The notes under the pieces were generated by a model. That model saw only the letters and a list, made by a program, of their open reading frames with translations. It was not told where the DNA came from and did not search any database. Below are positions 16,132-22,179 of a DNA stretch of 22,179 nucleotides, piece after piece. Positions within the stretch are counted from its first letter, which is position 1, and every line of letters begins with the position of its first letter. Position numbers and translations under genes: made by a program. Source of the DNA: UBA10427 sp003500135 (lineage in GTDB: Bacteria; Bacteroidota; Bacteroidia; Cytophagales; Cyclobacteriaceae); contig CAWZYQ010000058.1 in assembly GCA_963966275.1 (NCBI GenBank), forward strand, positions 1 through 22,179, given 5' to 3'.

Positions 16132-16374
16132 ATGAAAATACCAGTAATCAAAAAGCTAGTTGAACAGCACGACCTCGAAACGCTGAAACAGGCCGAAGCC
16201 GCTTTTGAAGAAGGGGAGAACCCGGGTATTGAAGTGGAAGGAGAAGATGAAGGTGAGCAATTCACCCACGTGATCGCTGCTGTATGGATCCGGGAAAAAA
16301 TGAATGCCGAAGGGCTCGAATTCAAAAAAGCGCTGCGGGAGTATACCTCTAAAGTAAGAACATCTATCACCTGA
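16132..16374 (+). CDS. Small acidic conserved protein, DUF6952-like
   Basis: An 80-residue soluble acidic protein. The N-terminal KIPVIKKLVEQHDLETLKQ, the central EVEGEDEGEQFTHV and the following AAVWIREKMN match what I remember of DUF6952, a family limited to Bacteroidota; I cannot confirm this without a search. It has no signal peptide, membrane segment or cysteine. The predicted structure is mainly helical. It lies 37 nt after the thioredoxin gene and before a terminator, so it is co-transcribed with it. The linkage suggests a redox-related accessory role, but no biochemical function is known to me. Confidence 0.85.
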   Translation: MKIPVIKKLVEQHDLETLKQAEAAFEEGENPGIEVEGEDEGEQFTHVIAAVWIREKMNAEGLEFKKALREYTSKVRTSIT

Positions 16375-16395
16375 TATTCAGGTTTTAGCCATAAC

Positions 16396-16431
16396 AAAAA
16401 AAGGCGCTTGGAAGTCCAAATGCCTTTTTTT
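16396..16431. terminator. Bidirectional intrinsic terminator between convergent genes
   Basis: Seven A plus GGC (16396-16405) pair with GCC plus seven T (16422-16431). Inside, TTGG pairs with CCAA across an AAGT loop, with a short GC/AT internal bulge. The A-run and T-run make it work in both directions: it ends the thioredoxin/DUF6952 operon on plus and the 273-residue secreted protein gene on minus. Confidence 0.85.
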
Positions 16432-16449
16432 ATTCCCTTTTTAGAAAGG

Positions 16450-17271
16450 TTATCTCCTTCTCTTGAAGTTCGTACATTCTTCAGAATACAGGTCTTTCGA
16501 CAAAATCTTCATGATGGCTTCTATTTCATCAATTGCGGTCCCCAATAATTCGTCTTCGGCAGAACCATTCATTTTTTTCAATGCACCATCTCTGATCCAT
16601 GAATAGTAATGGTCTCCCTGCTGGATGTAAATCATTCCATCGGGCTTGGGTGTAAACTGAAAGTCATCGATATTGGTCGTGTAGGTCTCGCCGGTTGGTA
16701 CAGTGGATTTCGAAATGTAGTTACCGGTACTGGCGGCGAAAAGTTCGCACAGGCATGTACCTCTGTTCAGCTCTTCCTCTATGCTTACGACATTGAAACT
16801 CAATATCTTCCAGCCGTTCTTGTTTTTCTTCAAAACAAAGGAAGTAGTTTCATTGGTTTTTTGCCAAATCACGCCGCTTCTTGCCACCTGGCTTTCAATA
16901 TCGCATACTACTACTGCGGATACACCTCGCACATATACTTTTTCGAAGCTTCTTATTTTATATACCAAAGAAATCTCTGGGTTTTGTACCACGCTCATCA
17001 GGTAGTTTTCAAAGTCAACGTAATCACTTTGGATCAGACCGAAGTTGCCGATCACATTGGCATTGATAATGGTTGAATAGAGACTTTTAGAGACGTATTT
17101 TTTTACGCTCTCAACATTCTTGGATTTAGGTAAACCGGAATAGGCCTCTGTGAAATCTGTAATAAACTCCTTAACTTCGCTTTCTTCTTTTTGTGCATAC
17201 GCACTGGAAGATAAAAAAACAGAAAAGATGAATAAAAAAGTAATCTTTCTGATCAAATACTCTTGTTGCAT
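16450..17271 (-). CDS. Secreted protein of unknown function, NTF2-like N-terminal half possible
   Basis: A 273-residue protein I do not recognise. Residues 1-26 are a clear Sec signal peptide (cleavage after AYA, before Gln27), so it is periplasmic or surface-exposed. Residues about 30-165 alternate helices and strands, with FITDFTEAYSGL at the start and FVLKKNKNGWKILSF at the end; this pattern resembles the NTF2/SnoaL fold used for ligand binding or as a small catalytic domain, but it is a guess. After it comes a CLC motif (Cys173, Cys175), then a region with repeated aromatic and Gly residues, and a basic tail KRRR. There is no lipobox. It shares a bidirectional terminator with the convergent operon and is divergent from the MazG-like gene, with an inverted repeat between the two starts. 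Confidence 0.8.
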   Translation of the reverse strand: MQQEYLIRKITFLFIFSVFLSSSAYAQKEESEVKEFITDFTEAYSGLPKSKNVESVKKYVSKSLYSTIINANVIGNFGLIQSDYVDFENYLMSVVQNPEISLVYKIRSFEKVYVRGVSAVVVCDIESQVARSGVIWQKTNETTSFVLKKNKNGWKILSFNVVSIEEELNRGTCLCELFAASTGNYISKSTVPTGETYTTNIDDFQFTPKPDGMIYIQQGDHYYSWIRDGALKKMNGSAEDELLGTAIDEIEAIMKILSKDLYSEECTNFKRRR

Positions 17272-17340
17272 GTCTTGTTTTTTTATTTAGGGGTTTTGCT
17301 CCTTTTTGTTTTACTAATATAGACATTCCTACAAAAAAAT

Positions 17341-17365
17341 ATCACAAATGGTTTTTATTTGTGAT
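17341..17365. repeat. Perfect 9-bp inverted repeat between divergent starts (possible operator)
   Basis: ATCACAAAT (17341-17349) and ATTTGTGAT (17357-17365) are exact inverted copies around a 7-nt spacer, flanked by an A-run and a T-run. The element lies 70 nt upstream of the secreted-protein start and 54 nt upstream of the MazG-like start. It may be a dimer-binding operator or, on either strand, a leader hairpin with a U-rich tail. The half-sites are in the reverse order of the CRP TGTGA-N6-TCACA site, so a CRP site is not indicated. Confidence 0.55.
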
Positions 17366-17418
17366 TTTTAAAGATTCGCAATAAATGAAATTATTTTGTA
17401 ATTCTGAATGCTTTTTAA

Positions 17419-17889
17419 ATGGAAAAAATTGATGCTTTAAACCAGGTTGCCGATTTTCATCGAACTTTTGGCCATCCTATTGTACAGGAACCGGCCATTC
17501 CTTCTCAGGAAAGGTGTGATTTGCGTGTGGAATTGATACGGGAAGAATTAAAGGAACTGGAGCATGCCATAGCCGATAAAGATATCGTTGAAATTGCCGA
17601 TGCACTATGTGATATTCAATATGTGCTCAGTGGAGCTGTATTGGAATTTGGCCTTGGAGATAAATTCAAAGCCCTTTTTGATGAGGTGCAGCGTAGCAAT
17701 ATGAGTAAGCGCTGTAAAAATGAACAGGAGGCGATCGATACGGTCAATTATTACAAGCAACACAAAAACACCGATTGCCACTACAAAAAAAATGATGGCT
17801 ATTACCTCGTATATCGCAAAGGCGATAATAAAACAATAAAGTCCATCAATTATTCACCCGCAGACCTGAAAAGTATTCTCGATAAATAG
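17419..17889 (+). CDS. MazG-like / phosphoribosyl-ATP pyrophosphohydrolase-fold NTP pyrophosphohydrolase
   Basis: A 156-residue cytoplasmic enzyme of the all-alpha NTP pyrophosphohydrolase superfamily, which cleaves nucleoside triphosphates to monophosphate and pyrophosphate. The metal-binding motif is present: E38-x3-E42-E43 in RVELIREELKEL, then E58-x2-D61 and D65 in VEIADALCDI. Residues 1-37 carry HRTFGHPIVQEPAIP, typical of the single-domain phage and bacterial form. The last 65 residues (about 92-156) are an extra lysine- and tyrosine-rich segment not needed for catalysis in MazG proteins. No histidine biosynthesis gene is nearby, so nucleotide-pool cleaning is more likely than HisE activity. 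The start ATG follows an AT-rich leader. Confidence 0.88.
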   Translation: MEKIDALNQVADFHRTFGHPIVQEPAIPSQERCDLRVELIREELKELEHAIADKDIVEIADALCDIQYVLSGAVLEFGLGDKFKALFDEVQRSNMSKRCKNEQEAIDTVNYYKQHKNTDCHYKKNDGYYLVYRKGDNKTIKSINYSPADLKSILDK

Positions 17890-18025
17890 CGGAAAAACAT
17901 ATTTCATGTAATCACAGGCAAGTTTGATATCTGTTTTTGATTATTTGATCGGCAAATTCTTTTAACGCTTCGTATACAATAGAAAACGATAAAAACAGAT
18001 TTTCATTCACATAACCTTGATTATC

Positions 18026-18349
18026 ATGAAGTATGTAGCTATGACAATACTATTATTGGCTGGAACTGCCGTATCTGCTCGTGCTCAAACCTTAAATGAA
18101 AATAATAGTAGAGCCACCACTTTTATACAACCGTATGACTATATTGTCTTAACAAATTATGGCCGTAAGGTGGCTATTATAAATGATGGGAACGTTGAGA
18201 TATACAGAGATAAATTTGGAAGAAAATTCAATATTTATGGTGAGTTGGATATAGCGCTTCAGCAACTGACTTTGGAAGGCTACGAATATGTTGAAACAGT
18301 TGCCTTTAGTGATGACGATATCAGAGTGATCATGAGAAAGAAATTGTAA
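18026..18349 (+). CDS. Small exported protein of unknown function
   Basis: A 107-residue protein that I do not recognise. I start at ATG 18026, since an upstream TTG at 18017 only adds a few residues before the signal peptide. Residues 1-21 form a signal peptide ending ARAQ. The mature part has short beta-rich segments (DYIVLTNYGRKVAIIND, then EIYRDKFGRKFNIYG), a helix (LDIALQQLTLEGYEY) and a final strand ending RVIMRKKL. It looks like a single alpha/beta domain, perhaps a periplasmic ligand- or envelope-binding module. It has no Cys. It lies 136 nt after the MazG-like gene on the same strand, so co-transcription is possible, and converges on the Pycsar-type gene. Confidence 0.7.
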   Translation: MKYVAMTILLLAGTAVSARAQTLNENNSRATTFIQPYDYIVLTNYGRKVAIINDGNVEIYRDKFGRKFNIYGELDIALQQLTLEGYEYVETVAFSDDDIRVIMRKKL

Positions 18350-18363
18350 AATTGCCATTTCCC

Positions 18364-18383
18364 GGTACTTTGCTCAAAGTATC
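18364..18383. repeat. Hairpin between convergent genes
   Basis: GGTACTTTG (18364-18372) and CAAAGTATC (18375-18383) pair over 9 bp with one G-U pair around a 2-nt gap. It lies between the stop codons of the exported-protein gene and the convergent Pycsar-type gene. There is no T-run on either side, so it is terminator-like at best. Confidence 0.4.
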
Positions 18384-18422
18384 AGAAAGCTATAAACCAG
18401 ATAATTGGTATTCTTACCCTGC

Positions 18423-19652
18423 TTAAGAATTCTCGAGATACAACGATATGTACTGGTAATTGGCGATCACAAACCAAATAACGGAAAGTACTATTCCGAA
18501 CATGAATATGGTGTAGGAAATTCGGAGCAGCTTATATTTTCTGCCGAGCACTTTGCCATTGAAATAAATGTCATCGATCAGACTGGAGTAAAGGAGATCG
18601 CCGTTTTCCATCAGCTTGACCATGCCTTCCTTGTACTGGTCCTGCTCCATTTTATGGAAGTTGCCAAAAAAGAGGAGGTTGATCCTGCCACTCATCAATT
18701 GTTCGTCGGTAAACACTCCTTTGTTCACCTGTGGTCGCGTGGCAAGAATGGCAAATATCATGGTGATCACATTTACAAATAAGATGAAATAGGTCGGCAT
18801 AATAAGATGTGGGTTGCTATCGAGCTTGTTCATCAACGAACCGATCAAAATAGAGATAATGATCGAAGTGACCGAAATCAGAATGTTGGCCTTATTATCG
18901 GCCATAGAGCTTAGGTTGATGTGATTGCCTGAAGTGACACGGAACATGGTTTCTATTCCACGATCCGACCGGCCTTCTACTTTTTTCAATTTTTTCTTCA
19001 GCTTTTTCAGCTGGTCATCGTCTACTCCCAGTGCATCTTTTAAAGAAGTGTCGCTTATGTTGGTGTAAACATCCTGTAGTTTACGAAGCTTTTTTAGGTT
19101 TTTCTTCTTGCTTTTTTCCCAGTTGAGCAGAGCATATGCAGTGTGATACTGATGCTTTTCAAATAATTCCAACAGATAATTAAACCACTCTTCATCTTCG
19201 AAATTCTGGTCGAAGGCCATTTTAAATTCCTTTCGAAGGTCTTCTATGCTTTTGAAAACATCATTGCTGGCCAGAATTTCGAACTCAGCATCCTTCATTA
19301 CCTTATCCATTTCCGATTCCGGCTGTTGTTCAATTCTCTGATGTCGAATAAGGGCAAGTAGGGTCTCTATTCTATTATTATCAAACCCCAACTCGGTCAA
19401 TAGCTTCCTGGCCATAGCTTTCGAAGCCTGATCGGGATCTGATTTATTTTTGTTATACCCTACATCTTCAAGGTAGATCGCTATTTTCACATTTTCTTGC
19501 TCTTCTTCCGACAATATGGAAGCCTCCATCAGGCGTTGGCTGGCCTCTATTCGCTTGAGGGTACGGGGCAGGTTGTGAAATGTAAAGGAGTCTGGCAAAG
19601 AAGATAATTGATGTTCTGCGAAGGATTTGATTTTCGATATCGGGTCTTTCAT
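18423..19652 (-). CDS. Degenerate HD-domain protein fused to a Pycsar-effector-type transmembrane domain
   Basis: A 409-residue inner-membrane protein in two parts. Residues about 20-150 have the outline of an HD phosphohydrolase domain (FTFHNL, a helix-rich core, IYLEDVGY, DAEFEIL), but key metal ligands are changed: the family HD pair reads Glu62-Asp63, the His of the usual HEEAS motif is replaced in SDPDQAS, and HT after FHNL reads RT. Catalysis is therefore unlikely. A charged coil (about 180-228) follows. The C-terminal half begins GIETMFRVT and has SSMADNKANILISV, the signature I recall from the Pycsar effector membrane domain, with membrane helices near 255-276, 285-305 and 376-398. 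In Pycsar defence such domains disrupt the membrane when bound by a cyclic pyrimidine nucleotide. No cyclase gene is adjacent, and HD-containing relatives are common in Bacteroidota, so a housekeeping role is equally possible. Confidence 0.88.
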   Translation of the reverse strand: MKDPISKIKSFAEHQLSSLPDSFTFHNLPRTLKRIEASQRLMEASILSEEEQENVKIAIYLEDVGYNKNKSDPDQASKAMARKLLTELGFDNNRIETLLALIRHQRIEQQPESEMDKVMKDAEFEILASNDVFKSIEDLRKEFKMAFDQNFEDEEWFNYLLELFEKHQYHTAYALLNWEKSKKKNLKKLRKLQDVYTNISDTSLKDALGVDDDQLKKLKKKLKKVEGRSDRGIETMFRVTSGNHINLSSMADNKANILISVTSIIISILIGSLMNKLDSNPHLIMPTYFILFVNVITMIFAILATRPQVNKGVFTDEQLMSGRINLLFFGNFHKMEQDQYKEGMVKLMENGDLLYSSLIDDIYFNGKVLGRKYKLLRISYTIFMFGIVLSVIWFVIANYQYISLYLENS

Positions 19653-19781
19653 GATGATTATTTAGTGCAATAGGGTAATTTTACGTTATTTTATGGCAAT
19701 CGTTTTGTTGTTTTATTTGCCACAATTCACATAATGCAAAATAGCAAAATAATTCACAGTTTACTGAAATTATAAACTTAC

Positions 19782-22138
19782 ATGAGATACATCTTTCAGG
19801 TTGTTTTTATTTGGGCATGCATCTATGCCGAGGCTTCTTCAGGACTCAGGTTCCAGTGGATAACCGTTGAAGATGGTTTGTCACAATCTGCCATAAAGTC
19901 TGTTTTATAGGATGAAAAGGGTTTTTTGTGGTTTGGCGCCGGAGATGGGCTTAACCGTTACAATGGTCATGAATTTGATGTGTTTCAACATATCCCGGGT
20001 GATTCAACCTCTATTCTGAATAACTATGTGAACACCATGTCATTGGATTCTGGAAAGGGGATATGGGTAGGCGTTGAAGGGGGGCTATCTTTTTATGATT
20101 ATTTTAGTGAAACTTTTAAGTCCTATCCTACGAAGGGCTTTTTTTTGGGTGAGCCAAGGGGTTTTATTCGGGATATACATTATTACGATTCAAACACATC
20201 GCTGCCAGCTACTTCACAGGGCCTCGTATTTTTTGATAAAACAACGGGTTTATATAGTATTCCTACCGAACTGGAAAAAATCTATCAACACAATGTGATG
20301 TCCCTCTTACAGGTCGGGGGCGGTCAATTTTGGATTGCAAGGGTCAAAAGGATTGATCAATATGACAGCAAATTTGAGCTCACTTAAAGTATTGATGTTT
20401 CCAATACGTTTGAAGATGTTTTCCTGTTGATTAAAAGTATAAAAAACCGTATTTACATATGCTCAAGGCCCGGTCTTTTCTATTACGACCTGGCAACTGA
20501 CAACGTTCAATCTATCGAAACCGGGCTTAAGACTTCCGAAGTGTATGACGTCCTTGAGACCGAAGATGGCCTGACCAATGCAGCCAGTAGAATTTTACTG
20601 GTATTCAATAAGGAAATGGAATTGATAAATTCAGCTCAATATATTCCGGGAGACTTAAATTCATTATCAGTGAATGCAGTGGGAAGGCTTTTCCAAAGTG
20701 ATGTTGGACTTATTTGGGCATGTACCAATGGATATGGTATTAATAAGTATAACCTAAAAAGGAACCGGTTTACCAGTATTGGGGAAAGGACCAAAAACAG
20801 CGAAGGCTTGTCAAGCCAGTATGTCAGTTTAATTTATACGGAGGATGATACTTCGGTGTGGATTGGTGCCTTCAACGGTCTTAATTATTTTGATAGATCG
20901 CAGCAGGTGGTCCGAAATTATTATGTGATGGATAGCAGCTTGCAGCGCTTGCATAAAGGATATATTCATGGAATTCTGCCTGGTAAGCGTCTGTTTTGGT
21001 TAGGTGTGGGTTACCGCATAGTGAAATTCAATATTCCTATTGGTGAATGGAAAATGATAGAGGATGTACGGCCCGGGCTGGGTGGCGTTGTAAGCCCGGA
21101 GTATTACCAAAATGATTTGTTATTAATAAGAAGAAGTGCCGGTGGAGTATGGTTATACAAAAAGGACAGTGGTTATGTGAAAAGTTTCGAAGCCAGTCCC
21201 GATGATCCCTCAAGCCTTTCTTCCAATGAAGTAACCAGTCTTTTGCTGGAAAAGGAAAAACAAATTCTATGGATGGGAACCGAGTACGGCTTGAATAAAA
21301 TATATCTTAATGATTATACAATTACTAACTACTACAGCGATCCCGATATAGCAGGTTCATTGGGTAACAACCACATTAAATGTTTATACAGAGATAGTAA
21401 AAATAGACTTTGGGTTGGAACGGGGGGGGTGGTATGAGTGTTTTTGACGATGGGAATGAAATATTCTCAACTTATACGGTACACTATGGTCTGGTAAATA
21501 ATGTTGTGTACGGCATATTGGAAAATTCAGATTATAAATTCTTGATAAGCGCCGACAAAGGGTTAAGCCTTTTTGATGTCGCTGACAAAAAGGTTTTCAA
21601 TTTTAACTATCACGATGGGTCACAAAACAATGGGTTCAATACCAATGCATTTATTAAATCTGCGAATGATGTGTTTTATTTCCTAGTTTTAGGAGGCCAT
21701 ACCTATTTTACTGAGGGTAGTGAAGGGCCCTTCCGGAGCATTCCCAATTCATATTTTTCAAATTTTTATACCAATAACGAAATGATGAACCCGGAAAATG
21801 GGATGGTGCTGGAAAAATCGTTGCACTACACTGATTCAATTGTGCACCGCCACAGGCAGAACCCTGTTTCCATTTCCTACGATGCAATTGATTTTATCAA
21901 TATTCAGTATGGCCGATTCAAGTTCAGGCTCAAAGGGTTTGAAGAAGACTGGATGTTCGTGGACAAACCACAATTGGCCCGCTATACTTCTTTACCCCCG
22001 GGTGATTATGTGTTTCAATTAAGAGCTGCCAACCCTCATGGCTTGTGGGAAGAGGATGGGGTAGATCTACACATTAAAATTAAGGCTCCTTTTTGGCAAC
22101 AGGCATGGTTTTATTTTACCATACCTTTTTTATTCTGA
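19782..22138 (+). pseudogene. Broken Reg_prop beta-propeller / Y_Y_Y sensor gene (two-component-regulator type)
   Basis: An ATG at 19782 opens a signal peptide and a QWITVEDGLSQSAI motif, the usual start of periplasmic two-component-regulator propeller sensors. The frame is stopped by TAG at 19908-19910, between VL and DEKGFLWFG where relatives usually have Gln, and again by TAA at 20385-20387. Both are in frame with the coding regions on either side. A frameshift at eight G (21422-21429) moves the rest to another frame. Propeller repeats continue through all pieces (LWFGAGDGLNRYNG, GIWVGVEGGLSFYD, VWIGAFNGLNYFD, LWMGTEYGLNKI, MSVFDDG). A Y_Y_Y domain (RFKFRLKGFEEDW, then YTSLPPGDYVFQLRAAN) and the start of a membrane helix follow, until TGA at 22136. 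The kinase or DNA-binding output domain is missing or outside the window. Confidence 0.88.
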
Positions 22139-22179
22139 CTAACGTCTTATATCAAATTGACTATTAAGATGTTATAATT

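Noticed and set aside
15882..16397. 171-codon minus-strand frame antisense to thioredoxin and DUF6952-like genes
   Set aside because: Both plus-strand genes have clear family motifs; the antisense translation is Ser/Phe-rich shadow sequence.
17341..17365. CRP-type binding site
   Set aside because: The TCACA/TGTGA half-sites are in reverse order with wrong spacing compared with TGTGA-N6-TCACA.
17419..19652. A complete Pycsar or other nucleotide-signalling defence operon made of the MazG-like, small exported and Pycsar-type genes
   Set aside because: The Pycsar-type gene is on the opposite strand and converges on the others; the middle gene encodes an exported protein; no cyclase is present.
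19908..20387. Reading the TAG and TAA in the sensor gene as recoded sense codons
   Set aside because: Other genes in the window use normal stops, two different stop codons are involved, and a separate frameshift is present, so gene decay is the simpler explanation.
1..22179. tRNA or rRNA genes, CRISPR arrays, insertion sequences, prophage genes
   Set aside because: No cloverleaf, rRNA core sequence, regularly spaced repeat, transposase or integrase motif was seen on reading both strands; short or divergent examples could be missed without tools.

Overview
The window looks like chromosomal DNA of a Bacteroidota member, probably order Cytophagales. This rests on gene content, not on a marker gene: a FadL/OmpP1 porin paired with an SGNH lipoprotein, a thioredoxin followed by a small protein of the Bacteroidota-restricted DUF6952 type, an HD plus Pycsar-type membrane protein, a two-component-regulator beta-propeller (Reg_prop) sensor, many Sec or lipoprotein signals, AT-rich intergenic DNA and mostly weak Shine-Dalgarno sequences. 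I saw no tRNA, rRNA, CRISPR array, integrase or insertion sequence.

Layout. 1-6416 is rich in lipid-handling genes. On the minus strand are a FadL-type porin and an SGNH/GDSL hydrolase lipoprotein cut by the left edge, then a cholesterol-oxidase-like GMC flavoenzyme. Divergent from the last is a two-gene plus-strand operon of an MGAT-like acyltransferase and an HSL-family esterase. 6549-8171 holds an Hsp20 chaperone with an unusually strong ribosome binding site and its own terminator, then a PA0069-type radical SAM protein. 8191-12794 (minus) holds a patatin/POTRA/beta-barrel protein followed by a SulP anion transporter with an extra C-terminal domain. 12871-13536 is a lipoprotein MsrA. 13537-14202 has no convincing gene, but on the minus strand it holds a promoter-like motif and a good intrinsic terminator about 190 nt apart, so a small transcript is possible.

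14203-16374 (plus) carries a class-V aminotransferase/cysteine-desulfurase-like enzyme, a thioredoxin and a DUF6952-like protein, closed by a two-way terminator shared with a convergent gene for an unknown secreted protein (16450-17271). 17419-18349 holds a MazG-like pyrophosphohydrolase and a small exported protein. 18423-19652 (minus) encodes a protein with a decayed HD phosphohydrolase domain joined to a Pycsar-effector-type membrane domain. 19782-22138 is a broken Reg_prop/Y_Y_Y sensor with two internal stop codons and a frameshift at a run of eight G.

The main points for a second look are the pseudo-HD/Pycsar-type protein without a neighbouring cyclase, the SulP C-terminal extension, the possible antisense-strand small RNA, the ferredoxin-like cysteine motif in the GMC enzyme, and the decayed sensor. 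I did not find a clear new multi-gene system. All family calls come from reading motifs by eye; no database search was run.
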